From the NCBI GenBank assembly GCA_009617715.1, contig VTFK01000280.1:124001-188000 (forward strand): a stretch of 64,000 bases of DNA, written 5' to 3'. The notes below the pieces were generated by a model that saw only the letters and a list, made by a program, of their open reading frames with translations, was not told the DNA's origin and did not search any database. The stretch is from Plectrocnemia conspersa. Taxonomy: Eukaryota > Arthropoda > Insecta > Trichoptera > Polycentropodidae. Below, piece after piece: positions 1-13,700 of the stretch; position 1 is the first letter of the stretch, and every line of letters starts with the position of its first letter. Made by a program: the position numbers and the translations under genes.

Positions 1-2124
1 GATTCGTCAATAAAATAATAAATACAACTTCTAATTAAAAAATACACCTCATCTTGGGTTCATTGGAGCTCACGCGAAATTAGCACAAGTGAACCAGTAC
101 GAGCCAAGATATATAAAATTTCTCTAGCCGTCTAGTTCTTCCAAACTACAAAACCTTTTTTTTGCCACAAAAGCAAAACCCATACTAACCATTATTGTAA
201 CTTGAAAATATTTTTTATAATTTGAATAAACGCATATTCCATGCATTGGTATTAGGCATTTAATGAATTAACACTAATTCAAGACGATAATATAGTTTGT
301 TTAATGGAGTACAATATATTTATCCACAATATAAGATAAAATAATTTACATGTTAATAATATAAAAAAAAGTATATGCTTTCTTGCATTGATAATACAAT
401 TAGTTGATTTTATAAAAACTTGTGAAATTGTGTATGTAAATTTTAAGGTGGATAATTATTTATTGTAAGCTAAGCAATCACATAGATGCTTACTTTAGAC
501 ACCTCGGCAGTTAAAAACTCATTATATAACTTTCAGTTAATGACCTTACCGGGACCCTAAAAACGTTTTAAAAGATCGAAATAGCCAACATTAACGTTAA
601 TTTATATGCAAAATAAAATATGAAAAAACCGTTTGCTTTCGCACAACTCGAGATGAGTTTGATTAACGATCGAATACAAACAAAGTGATACTAAAAACAA
701 TTAATTAAAATGAATTATATAAACCTTATTTAAAATGGATGATATGCTTTTGTGCGAACTTGTATTTTACTTTTCAAGTAATTTAAATATAAATCAAGAA
801 AACATATTTTTTTCTCTAAATTATCGTATCTTAAATTCCTTTTGTATTTTTAAAAGATTTTTTATTAATATATTCACCCTTATATTTAATGTAATTATGA
901 TATATTCAGTGGTGCAGTGTTAAATAAAAATTTGCAGAGGGCTGATTAATTTTAATATTGTTTGTGCTTCCCACAAAAAACTTTTAATTTTTAATAGAAA
1001 CTTTGAATAATTTTTCGTAATAAAATATTTTATGTTTTTATAAAACTTTACGTTTTTTATTACGGAAATTCATTTTATATTCATTTTAATAACTTAAGAT
1101 TATATTCATGGCGAAATAATTCAGCGGTTTCATCAATTGAAACACTCTTTTTTTAACTAATGCTGGTAAGTTATAGCAATAAAAATTGCTATCACTTTAA
1201 TTGATAAAATATCGCCTAATTGGTCGTGGATGTACAACAAAATTTACCATGGAAGGGGACATGGATATAAATACTGGAACGCCTTTTCCTCGGACATTTC
1301 GTCTGAAAATTTTCTCTTATAGATTTTCTTTAACACTACTAACATTCACAGTTCAAGGCATCAGTTTTTCAAGAACTATCTAACTTGGACTACAACCAAG
1401 ACGAGGATGACTCACTGAAAAATGGCAGAAGCAGCCGCTTCTCTCTTCGCGTCCACTAGTCTAACTCGACATCCGAGATCTAGAATTTAACCCGCACCGG
1501 AAACGCTCAATGTCTCCACGGATAATATTGCCTTATCGTTGCATAATATATTTAATAAAAATTCTGTCTTAACAAAAATAAACATATCGGACTCGAAGGT
1601 TCAAACTAATTTTTATAGTGACATTTATTATTTTTATTTTTCTAAAATAATATATGTTTCTTGAATAAGAAACGTAAGCATTGAAAATAATAAAATGTGG
1701 TTATAATATTACAATAACCAGAATATAAAAAACTGACAAATTAATCTCACTCAGGATTAGACCCTAACCACATTTCGCACCAATAAAACACACATACTAC
1801 ATATTACATACTAAAAGAATATATATTTCTAGATTTATTATTATTATATTCTTAATGACATCCGTCGCCTTTTACCCAAAATAATTAAATATGTTACTCT
1901 TTTAATTAAAAAAACTGTAATTACACCGATTTTAATAATATACAAAATTATTCAATGAACTTATATTATATTTAAAAATAAAATTTATATACAAATACAT
2001 TTGAATGTATATTTCAGAAAGAAGTAAAGCTAAGAAAATAATTTAAATGCACTTTCAAATCAGGCGATTTCAATGTAAAAAAATGTATCTTAAATATTAT
2101 ATACATACTTATATGTTACAGAAA

Positions 2125-2650
2125 ATGTGTATTTTTCAGTGAAATTATATTTTTACTAGTAAAAATATATTTTTATCAACCGTTTCATTGAAATTATATC
2201 CGAATACATTTTTACCGGTAGATATATATTCTACATAAAACCGGTAGCAAAACGATTATTACCTTACAATTTTTGCACAGTGTATAATTATCACTAGTAA
2301 TCATTTAAGAATATATTTTTATGCGTAAGTATATATTTGTACTAGCAAAATATAATTAACTAGTAAATAAAACTACGCCAAACTGTCTTCGAAACTCAAT
2401 TGAACAGTTGCAAAACGTTTATTTGTTGGTAAAACCCAAACCTAACCTGAAGAAATTAACCTAAAAAAGCTAATAAATTATATAGTTAGTTCTAGAACTT
2501 TCATTAGTTCAAGTTAGATTTGAACAACAAATGAACGTGTAGCAAACTGTTACTTTTCAGTAAAGTTACATTTTTATTAGTGTAAATATAATTTTACTAA
2601 TTTTATCAGTTAGAAATGATCAAGCAATTGATTTATAATTTTACTGTTGA
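2125..2650. repeat. Interspersed AT-rich repeat, copy 1
   Basis: The part at about 2400-2645 aligns with 46478-46755. Shared blocks are cagttgcaaaacgt, tcaaacccaaac/aaaacccaaac followed by ttaacct/ctaacct, ctttcatta with a following ttrga, and ttttcagtraagtt...actagt/attagt. The block cagtgaaattatatttttac occurs again at 2138, so the unit may have repeated ends. No coding potential was seen. A MITE or other non-autonomous element is possible; the boundaries are not defined. Confidence 0.65.
2146..2169. repeat. Exact 24-bp palindrome centred on ACTAGT
   Basis: The sequence tatatttttact-agtaaaaatata is fully self-complementary. It lies in the leading part of interspersed repeat copy 1. Related but imperfect ACTAGT boxes occur at about 2363 and 46687. 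Confidence 0.9.
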
Positions 2651-5600
2651 ATAGTAGTTAAGCTGTATTTTATTCACCGCGCGGATGATCCAGTACATGT
2701 ACATTTGGAACTACTCAACAACTATTTTTTGCAATAAAATTCGCTGGTGGTGTACAGGATTTATCAAATGTTGCTCACAACTGTCAATTAAAGATGAACA
2801 CTTATCTTAGAACAGCATATAATTTTACTATTAAATAAATTATTTTTTATTAAAATAAATATCAACATAACTTCACTGTATGTATATTTATACATCTGTT
2901 TAATATTCATATGCATAGGAAGTTAATCAATCATAGTCAGAATTTAAAATATTATAAAAATGCACATATATTGATATTATATTTGCAAACATGCATATTC
3001 ATTTTATTGTTCATGTACACTTACAGTTACGTATACATTATTTAACGACGGATCGTAGCTGACAGAAAACCTGATAAAGCTCATCGCGGGTCGTTCGGGC
3101 AAATTACATTAACTATTCATCCCGTCGGCAACGCATTGTGCCGTTTCGTATACAGAATGCCCATAAATATTTTTACACATCACAGCCCGTATATTTCAAA
3201 TTTAACGGATACCACAATAAACACATTTATAGCGCATGGGATTTTCTCTCGGAAAACTGTCACTCGATCCGATACGGATGTAATACTCCGTTGCGGGTCT
3301 TAGATGACAGTCGTTAAAACGTAAATGTGTGATAAGCACAAAGCCGCTTGCGATCGCATCATCACTATTAACGTTACGTAGACACTTGGGACAACTTCAA
3401 ACTATTACCCACTAGCTTAACTGGGAGAAGTAAGTAAATAAGACAAATAAAAGCCTACGTCAAATAATGAAAAAATATTAACTAGCGCTAATACATTTAA
3501 ATCTAAAATTCACCAACCAAATTAACCTTATAGAATGTGCCATAACACACTCGCTCTTTCACTATTTTGCATCTAATGTCCGATGTCATATTAAAAGATT
3601 TCATAGTGATAAAAAAATACCAATATTAAATAAACATGAGATAAACAAACGTTTGAGAATATGCCTAAAAAGAGATCTACAACTACAGCATCTACATTAA
3701 CTCATATAAATGCAAAATGTTGTTATACATAATTAATTTCAGACTAAGCTATGGTGTGGCAAATTTTACAGACAGGTGAAAAGGAACAAAAGAGCAGATT
3801 CTCAACATGAGACAGCTCGTTGACAATCGCAGACAGCTAAATACAATATATAGGTTAGATATTATTATTGTTTTTTATTCACTCTTCTTACTCAAAGCCT
3901 GTAATGAAATATCTTTATATCAGAAATAAAATTTAATGTTGCAAGTAAATATATTTTGACTACCATATTACATCGATGTAATAAGTTAAATCACTCATTC
4001 GAACCGATTATTATATACTTGCGAGGCATAATTATATCATATATATACATAAGATTATTATTATGAATATAATTTCATTGATCCATCTCTAATTAGTTGT
4101 TTCTAGATTATCCTTAGCTCACATTAATATAAAGGTTAATTAACTTCTGTTGTGATAAGAAATATAGAAACTAATAATTATATTATAACAATAGTTGTGC
4201 AATTAAAATATCACTATCATAAACAATTTAAAACATCGACAAACTAAAAATAAATATAACAACAAAAGCCCTTGATTACTTTAATTAAAAATCTCAATTT
4301 ATGTTACCGATAATACGATATCAATAGCCTTAAAATTAAATAATTACAAATTTAGAACATGTAAATAAGCTTAATCCATTAACGGAAATAAATATTTGCT
4401 ATTTGTAGCCATTGAGAAAGAGCATTTTTGACGTAGTGACATAAGCGCACAAGACAAAACCGACAAAACAAAAATCATTTATAAATGTATCAAAATTTTA
4501 AATTAAGTTAGTTTATTTCATATATACGCAACCATTATTATCACCAAAAAAAAATTATATATCGCAAAAATCTTTTTTACAATACCAAATATATTATAAA
4601 ACAGTTTTAAATTTAAAACACTAAAACGATATTTATACTAATGATTGTTTATTTTTATACAATTTATATAATCTAAAATGTATTTTTGATATTTTTTCAA
4701 AATCATTCATTATATTTTCCATATTTTAATTGTATTTTTTGCGACTTCTTGCAAAACGCGAAGCCTGTGTGTCTTGTACCTATTGTACTGCTCTTGTGTA
4801 TCCGAATTTATAAAATAAGATAAACGTGTTAATATATTTATAAATATTTCTAGATATATATTAATTAAAATATTTTGAGTTAGACTAGGTTATTGTACAT
4901 AATACGCTAGCCCAACTCAACCTAACTCAACCCAACTTAAATTTATAAACACTATTTTTATTTACAAAACTGGTGCACATGTACATTTCATAAAAGTAGA
5001 TACACAAGCACCTAAATTTTTAAATTTAAATATAAAATGTAAAACTAACTAACCTTAGCTCAATTATTTTTTTTATAGAAAATATTTTTCATAAATTAAA
5101 TTTGATTTCATAATAAAAAAAAAAAGCAATGAAAGAACAAATAAAATGTTTTATAATTGAAATGAATTTCTGAGAAAACAAGTAATAAATAATTATAAAA
5201 AAATTTTAATCTATAAGAAAATACTTATTTTCTTAGAAATTTAATTTTTGAAGTAAATATTTAATTATCTCGGAAAAGAAATTATTTTTTATAGATTATT
5301 ATTTTATAATATGCAATTTTATGAAAAACTTTATAATAAGTCTTTATAATATATTTATGCTATAAAATGTATTTTGTATATATAAATGTACCTAACCTTA
5401 GCAATTGCATAAAGGATTCAGCAGTTACATCTGGCTGGCAATAACGTTGTACGCTGTCTATTTATATAGCGTAGCGAATTGCTAGTTTAACTTTAACATA
5501 TCTAGAAATATCAAGCGGCGGAACTTTTGATGTCAATTATAATTTATATTTCTACACATTTAACATCGAAATGCAAATAATCCGTTAAAGGAACTAATCG

Positions 5601-6097
5601 TAAATGGGTTGCGTTCATCCGACGTTTGTTTTGTTGTTGAAAAATTGATGTAATGAAAATAAGTTTGAATGTAATATTAATCAAGTGTTTTAAATATTTG
5701 CTTAAAATGTATTGAAAATATTTTCACGTTAATATAATTTACAATTTATCTATAAAGGGGTATAAATTTTTTTCAAATATTTTCTTTTAAAATAGTTTAC
5801 TTCCAAGTAATCTATGTATAAAACAATGCTTTATCATAAAACATTTTTTGTCACAAAAAAGCATTTTTTTATTTATTTTTTGTGTCATAGTTTTGCATAC
5901 TAAATTTATATTTTTAATAAGGAAAATACAATTTATTATTGTCATAATGTAAAATTTGTGTTTTGTAATATATACAAAGTCTACAATTGTGTTTTAGTCA
6001 TACTATTAATATAGAGTATCAGAGAAGAAGAACGATATTTCTGATTAAAAGAGATTAACTAAATAAAATCTGTGATGTAGAAAAAATATCTACTCAC

Positions 6098-6327
6098 CCA
6101 GGTCCGAGATTTCCTGTTGAAGCGGCACTGTTGGGGCCCCCGCCGGATACGTGTCGGAAGTCATCGTCGATATCCAGCACGTTGGCGAGGAGTGACTTCG
6201 ATGAGCGCTCCTTCAGCTCCAGCTCCTTCATCCTGTTGCTCATCATGATCGTCTTCCTAGTAATCTTCTTACCCGGCCGCGACATACCGAGCATCCACGG
6301 TAGCCATTGCAAAAACACCGATTTGAT
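6098..6327 (-). CDS. nAChRalpha6: nAChR alpha6 exon 10: M3-M4 cytoplasmic loop, first part
   Basis: This 230-bp exon starts in phase 0 after the Trp that ends exon 9 and contains 76 codons plus GG. It begins IKSVFLQWLPWMLGMSRPGK, the amphipathic MX-like helix just inside the membrane. Basic KKITRKT follows, then the strongly conserved block KELELKERSSKSLLANVLDI and DDDFRH at residues 35-59. It ends in a variable Gly/Ser/Asn/Pro-rich tail that carries no conserved function I can name. The acceptor is ctcgaag|ATC and the donor CCTGG|GTGAGTA. The next exon must supply the third base of a Gly codon, and it was not found in the remaining 6 kb. Confidence 0.96.
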
Positions 6328-9039
6328 CTTCGAGAAAAAAAATAGAACACATTAATCTACAAATTTCTAAAGCTTGTAAAATCGAATTCCAATCATTGAA
6401 CGGGTTGATTCGATATTTGCCTGGTTGATTGGCTCGTCGGAATTATCTGAATACCTTGGTACCGACCGCATCCATAGAAATTCGCTACCACTATAACCCG
6501 GATTCGGCAATAATTTCGGACCAGTAGTCAAGTTCCGTTCGCACTGAATTTGCGGAAATACCGATTACAAGAGATGACAAATAGCGTCTGCCGGAAGGCT
6601 TACCGAGGATTTGCAAATATGCATTAGGGAAATGCATAGGATTGCCATCGGAATATTCCCTTGTGGAATGAACCCAATTCCGTGAGTCTCAACCAAGTTT
6701 TGCAAATAGTCATGGATAATGGATTAGATAGGGACTTTCTAACTGTTAGTTTGAAAAAAATAATTAAATGCAAATGTGAACTAGGGTGTTTTAGAAAAAT
6801 TAGCATTACTCTATTTTTATTATATTACTCTTACAGAAATTAGCCATCATTAGTTGTTTTGTATTTAAAAATTGTATTATCATTATTTTCCTTACGAAAT
6901 AATATTTTGCAAGGAAATTGTTTATCATAATCCATACATTATAAATTGAATTTTTATATCATTATTAACATTTTACGAACATTAAAACTAAATAAAAAAA
7001 AATTAACAATCAACCAGAAGTTTTTATTTACGTGTTGCTTAGGTTAACACATTAGTTAATAGCTTTATTTAAAAATAATATAACAGGAATTACAATAAAA
7101 TTGATTTCTACAATATTAAATAAGGTTTTAAGTAAAATATAGATGTAAAATAATTTCTTTCTATTTCAAATGAATGTCTTAAGACACATGGGCGATTATT
7201 GTAGTAATAGCGAAAGATACGTATAAGGAATATTATCGCACCTGGAAGTTAAAATGTTAATGAGTGAGTATGTGATAAGAACTATTTTTTTGTAAATCAT
7301 CGAGATACATAAAATATTGTAATTAAAAAAAAACAATTATATATTGAGTAACGTACAGGTTTTAGAGACAAATGTTTTTTTATCAAAGCATAATTGTCAA
7401 TTTTATTTTAATTAAATTCACCAAAGCGCTCATTTAATGGAGGTTTACACTACACGTGCCATAATCGAGAAATTGTTAATTTTAAATTTAATTCAATATT
7501 CACAAAGGGTCGACTTGAAGGAGAAGAGACACTCTGAATTCGAACGGTATGAGACTTGTTACCCTTGCGGGATCAATATCGACGCGTCGGGGTATGAGGT
7601 TTGGTTATCCTTTCTAAATTGGGTTAACTTAATTCACAATTTGAGCTCCGTACAAATACAAATAACAAAATGGCATCGTCACATTGTGCGTGTAAGTAAG
7701 AGTACACTGAGAGACACTGGTTTTTAGCACAAAGGATGAATTCGGATGTTAATCCAGAATAAAGCATGGATGAAATTATTATTTTTGATTCTTTAAAAAT
7801 AAATTTTACACGGTATTTTTTAATAATTTTTGAGAAATTCATTCCTTATATTATATATTTTATTAAATTGCTCATTTAGAAAATCCATAAAATAATCTAT
7901 TTACTTACTTTCAAGCAATGTTTTATATAACATATTCAATTTAAAGTGCAATTTAGAATGCAATCTCTATTGAGAAATCAAAATCTTTATACTTTTACTT
8001 TTACGATTTCTTTATACGTTTTAAATTATTTTGAATGCCTATAATTGTTTTTTTATATGCAAAGATCTATATTACCTATATTTTTAACATCAAAGTCGTA
8101 TTTGTTTATATATTGTAATGATATATTTTTAGCAATATAATTGTCATCAATATATTCTAAAACTTGAACGCATTCCTATTTTTTAATATACGATTTATAC
8201 GATAAGTCTTCTGAATTGTTTCATAACATTTTTAATTGAAAGACTAAATCTCGGTATTATAACACAATTTTTTATTATTTATATAGAAAAAATTTGTTAA
8301 TTTTTAATTTAGTGAAGAAGTCAATTTTTTTGCAACATGTGAATTCTTGAGGATAAACCCTAGTTAAAATATCAAAGTACTTATTTAACAGTTTTTTAAA
8401 TTTACCAATAGCACTACACATTATCATAATTGGTTTAAAATGAATACAATTTGCTTTACTAAAATCTAAGATAGATATTTAAGTACTTAGGTTATTCAAA
8501 GGTTAACAACAATCGCTTAGCAATTTGAAAAGAAAAACATATTATATATAGTTTTATAATCTTCAATATCAATAACTGTTAAAAGTATGTTTACCCAGGC
8601 AACCATCAGTTATGATCTTAAGATTTTAAATATTAAATAATTTATAATAAGGCGTTTACATTTTTTTACTTAATACACTCACAAAGTATTTCGGATGCTT
8701 ATGTAAAATTTGAAGCAAACTAGCGATCTTATTACTACCACCACTCAATAAACCAACATTGACAGTTACGGTGAGTGTGATAAGACCCTTGCGTTCAGTT
8801 GAACCTTAATTATGTTTGATTTTGATAGACGAACTTCAAGTTGATAACCTCGGAAAGAGTATTTGCCGAATTGGCCCTTATATGAGATTGATCTCGTGAG
8901 CTACAACTCAAATATTGTAATCTCGTTATTAGTAAATCATATGTTGTTAAAATAGCTCCTTGCTAAAACAAGATTGATTACCACGTGACTAACCACAAAA
9001 AATCACTAGGATAGAACAATAAGACGCGTAAAAATCGAT

Positions 9040-9640
9040 TCAAACTCTTTCCGTGAAAAAACTGCAAAGCTACGGTGGATTTTAATAAAGGGTCGTAATC
9101 CAATACGGCCCGGTATAAAATTAAATTTCATCGATGCTGTAACGACTTCTGAGGCCACTGGATGCATAAAAAGTCGATAATAACGATCTGCGCGCTCGAA
9201 TCCATCAGCAAGCTATGGAAAAAAGGAACGCTGGTTTTGATGTCGGATGATAAAAAAGGCCCGGGACGTTAAGGGCATAATGGGCGAGAGTGGGTGGATC
9301 CGGGATACGTCTTCCGGATCCCAGATATTGTGTGTACACAGGGCTTAATGCCGCAATGCCGGATCGTGTCTTGCAAGGAAGCCCGGGTATGAAATCAAGG
9401 GTAAACGAGGATCAAATTATCGGCGTGTTTCGCCCAAATGGACGGTTTCGACCTTTAAACGCGGGGAGAAATGTACATAGGTATTACATATATACGTATA
9501 CTTGTGCCTATGTATGTATATAATGTGTGTATCTGAAGGACCGAATCTTAACGACGCTCGGGAAGGATGTAACAATCGCGTCAATAAAAACGGACCGCGT
9601 TGAATGATTAAAGGGACGCGTGTAAAAGAGAATTTAGAAT
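9040..9640. other. GC-rich intronic island
   Basis: This region of raised GC includes ggtggatccgggatacgtct followed by tccggatcc, an imperfect inverted repeat of GGATCC/CCGGA words, and aaggcccgggacgttaaggg. A 77-codon plus-strand frame at 9290-9523 crosses it and runs into simple TA sequence, so it is unlikely to be coding. A conserved non-coding element is possible. Confidence 0.35.
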
Positions 9641-11346
9641 TATCGTAAAGAAGACTAGTACTAAGCGTGTTAAAAATGGCAAATAACGTTGAGTTTCGTA
9701 TAACAACTACTTATTGTAGTTAATTACATATTATATGCAGTTAAATCAGTTTTAATATATGTACCTAATATTGAGATATATAAATGTATCACCACTAAAA
9801 AAAATGCTTACTTCTTACTTCTCCATAAAGTCAAAATAAAAAACAATAAAATAAATTTAAGAGATAAATAATATACGCTTTTGAAACGCAGTGTCAGAGA
9901 ATACTACTTAAAATACCTTAGACAGCGAAGAAGAGAACCAATTTGTCGATCGTTAAGGAGCTTCAGATTGAGTTATTGCAATTATTACTGTTAACGTGAA
10001 AACGTCAAGGGAAAGCTAATGAAGATTGAAAGCACAGGTTAAAATATCAATGACCCTCAGTAGAATAAGCTAACTTTTTGTATGCAAATTACAGCATAAT
10101 GCCACTATTCTCCTACAAAATACGCATAAAAAATCTGTATTGCCATATTTAAGTTTTATATACGATTTTTTAGTTTTAGTCTATACGCAAAATACAAAAA
10201 GTATTAATTGTATATTGACATATTTAAATTTATTTTTTTATTTTTAATTTTACGTACCTAATAAACAAATTATAGAAATTATCAGTAATAATATTATAAA
10301 TTACACTTTGTAATGAATGGTCTTATAAAAATATATACATGAGAAAATGTTAATATATTCGTTAAGTATTTAACAAAATGTTAAGATCGGATATTTTTTA
10401 TCATAAATATCGCAATAATCTAAAATAATATTTTTTAGATGATATTTACTACATAAAAAAGCAATAAACGTTGTTTCAAAGTTATAAATGATCTGTAATA
10501 TTAATAACATATTCAAATATATGTCTTTACACATTGATTAAGAATGGATACGATCACAATCAGACAATAAACTTTTGTAATTCCGTATCTTTAAAGCTCT
10601 TTTAGAACCATTTTAATTTACAGAGAGTATATATCAAAAGACTTCGTTGTCCTAGATCCCTTTCCGCAAGATACCCTCGAGGGTAAATTGTTTGTGTATG
10701 CCTTTAAAGCCCTGCGATATTTATATTTACAAACATGTAAATATAAGTTTCAAAAAACTTTATTTTAAATTTTAATCAAAGCCTTATACATAACAGATCG
10801 TTTCAGTCGAAATTAATTGTATTCTAAAGTTATCAGTCAACCCTCTCCCTTTATGTGTGTGTATCATGACAAAGGAGGCACTCACATGCGCTGTGGTATC
10901 ATCTGATTTGGTAAACTTTACCGAAAATTTCGGTTAACTTTCAACACGGGGCCTTAAAGGAGATTCAGTCTACTAATACGCTACGTGATTCGGCACCAGT
11001 TTGAAAGTTTCGCCGATTCAATTAGTTCACACGCATATCTTTATTATATAATCACCCACTTCTACTAAGGCATTACAATGTATAATATTAAGCTTCTCAG
11101 AAAACGTGACAAACGTAGTCTACATATCTTATAATCAAAGACTTAAAATTTGTTTTTCATTAGTAGCGAAAATATTAAATTGAGCGTATTAAATAAATAA
11201 TATTTTGCAATTCTAAGAGAGTTTAAATTAAGATAAAAACTTGTTTTAATTCTAACGTTATCTAGATATGTTTCTTAATAGTGCCGGAGTAACTAATGAT
11301 GCCTTTAAACTTTAAGCAATGTGAAACAGTAATCAATGACCGACTT

Positions 11347-11376
11347 AAAGCTTTAAAACAGTTGTTTTAAAGCTTT
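11347..11376. repeat. Exact 14-bp inverted repeat with 2-bp centre
   Basis: The arms aaagctttaaaaca and tgttttaaagcttt are perfect complements separated by GT. Nothing around it identifies a transposon or gene. Confidence 0.92.
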
Positions 11377-12765
11377 GCATTGTTATAGAAATTGCTAAGA
11401 TGGTTCTAGAAAAAAAAGAGACTATGACATAACCAAGTCTACATAAGACTTGACTATAATAAATTATATATAAGATTTTATATACATATACAACTCTCAG
11501 TATTGAATGTGTCAAAGGAAATATGTAATATGACGTAATTTTATATCTCTTGCAAGTGCTTGAATACGTATAATAAAATTACGCGTTTCCATTCTAAGCA
11601 AATAACTATATATTACCATAATAACCATGCATTTATTTTAATTTATAAACTCTTCAAATAATTTATTTAAAAATATTATATTCCTGTTCATTAAAAAAAT
11701 CTAAAGAACTCTAAAGACAAAACCATTCTTAAACATTTTTTAACTAATTGCAGTATACAAGTTATAACTGATAAAACTATAAGGATAATTAAGATAATAT
11801 AGTAAATATTCATTTCTACCTAAACTTTAAAAAAAAACTGATAATGTGTTTTAAAAATCTATACAAGAAAACTAAAAATAGTTGTTAAATCTGATAGTTT
11901 TTAAAATCGAACTTTTTGTGAAAAGATTGTATTTTATGAAAAAATATATACAAAAATTGCAATAAGAAAATAAAATGTTATTTATGATTAAATTCCACAA
12001 GATTCCACAAGAAAGTAACTCAATTTTTATGTTATTATTAATTGTATTTAAAAAAAGTGTTTCAAATAAATAAGCGAATATGTGTCATAAAAGTTAATGT
12101 CATTAATTAAGGTAAATACCTGAATTTTAGTTTGATTATATATTCAGAATACTAAAAATAAAAATTACCAGTTAATAAAATACAATTAAATTTAAAAATT
12201 TAAATTCATTACTACATATTGTTGTATTTTATAAAAACATAATCATATCATTTGAATGTACTTAAGTCAACTATAACGAATTAAAATATTTATTTTTAGA
12301 AAATTTTTTATAAGGACTTATTTGATTATTGCAGGTTTTCTTTTTAAAAAAGCGTAAAAAAATTTTACTTTGACTATTACAATAATACAATATATCTATT
12401 AATATAATATATTCTGTAAAACACCATAACAAATAGTATACGTTAGATTCAGTTTCCCTATAAATTAGTTATAAAAAAATTCCATCTAGAAAATTCCATC
12501 CAGACCGCAAGAATTAGGTAAATTTATGCTTATGTGTATTTTAATTTTTTAATTTTCATTATTATGGGTTTTTTATATTTTCCATTTTTTTTATATGCTA
12601 TTTTTATTATTATATAAAAATAATATTGCAGTCAAGACTGAATGTGTAATGTACCAAAATTATAAAACTACCTCATTCTTGTAGTAAAAAAATATTTCAG
12701 TTAAATTAAGACCATTGTGATCACACAGGATTTTCCAATGCATCACGAAGGTAGAAATCAATAGA

Positions 12766-13700
12766 TTGTATTATTACAATACACAAAAAATACATATAAA
12801 ATAAACATAAAAAATCATGTAAAAGGAAAAAAAAAAAAAAAATTACGGACCAGCTTTTTATAGCTGACTAACGGGCATCATCATAAGATTCTAGAAAATA
12901 TTGTGGAAACCAAAACTGAAATTCATCGAAAACTATCTGATGGTCAACAGCACCTTCAATAGTTAAAAATCCCGCTTACCAACATACAACTTTTTCAAAG
13001 TCCTATCCCATCGATTATATAAGAAAAGCGCTAAGATACAAAAACGGATAATAACCAAATATCTGGAAACCTTTTCAATTGAAAGGGAGTATTGCTTATT
13101 CGGGAATTCCGAATTATAAATCCCAATTGAAGAATGCTGCAATCTAAGGTGTCATAATAGACAAAAAGTACTGACGGGTCGTCAAAGTAAAACGAGTTCC
13201 TCATAACAGAGCTGAGAATCTTGGAAACATTTACCAGAACAGTTTTTCTAGCTGGAACATTCTTACCAAGATCATTAGAATATTTTGAAGGCCATCTGGT
13301 TCAAAAAAAATGAAAAAATATGACACTTTACGACACTAAAGGGCCAATGGTTGACGGAAGCCAATCTTCATAGAGAATCTAAATCACTGTAAAGTGAATG
13401 AGTTCGCAATAGATCGAATGCATCTAAATAATTTTAAATCATTTGCATACAGAACAAGACTTAAATTTGTATCTGCCGTATTTATGTTGATAAAATAAGG
13501 CCCAGGTTTAAACTTTGAAAAAAAAACCCTAAAAATATTCTTTTAAACTATATATGTTAGTTAAAATAAATAAAAAATAAATAAGTTGAGTCAGACGAGC
13601 AACCGAGGACCCACAATTTTTTTCTAATAACCTTGTCAAAGTCAAATCTTAGTTTTGGTAAAAGACGAAAAATTATTTAAGGTGAAACGGGTGGGACGAG
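12766..13700 (-). mobile_element. Decayed LINE copy, same family as the 52 kb element
   Basis: The stretch aligns by eye with the 52.2-53.05 kb copy in the same orientation. Shared blocks include the YADD-region equivalent around 13440-13480 (compare 52745-52790), the ccaaaactgaaattc block at 12908 (compare 52371) and an FDKV coding block near 13635. At its 3' end (left) it carries the accagct...tagctgac terminus and an A-rich tail ending in attgtattattacaat at 12766-12781. It lacks about 75 bp just inside the 3' end that the 52 kb and 61 kb copies have. Many stops and indels show it is inactive. Confidence 0.85.

Larger units (their letters stand above)
1..6097 (-). other. Intron after exon 10 (partial), running off the left edge
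   Basis: Very AT-rich sequence follows the exon 10 donor. I searched for the expected downstream motifs (a KDLHLILKELQFI-type block and M4) and saw none, so exons 11 and 12 should lie beyond base 1. The intron contains an interspersed repeat at about 2.13-2.65 kb with an exact 24-bp palindrome, a GC-richer patch at 3050-3420, and a short hairpin motif at 1431-1446. The open frames at 735-923 and 1201-1383 are short, AT-biased and match nothing. Confidence 0.75.

Noticed and set aside
4890..4945. Repeated caacctaactcaaccc-type words, considered as telomere-like (TTAGG) sequence.
   Set aside because: Not regular pentamers; only a short degenerate run.
7437..7727. 96-codon plus-strand open frame.
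   Set aside because: No domain, no splice context, mixed AT-rich and GC-richer composition inside a receptor intron; likely chance.
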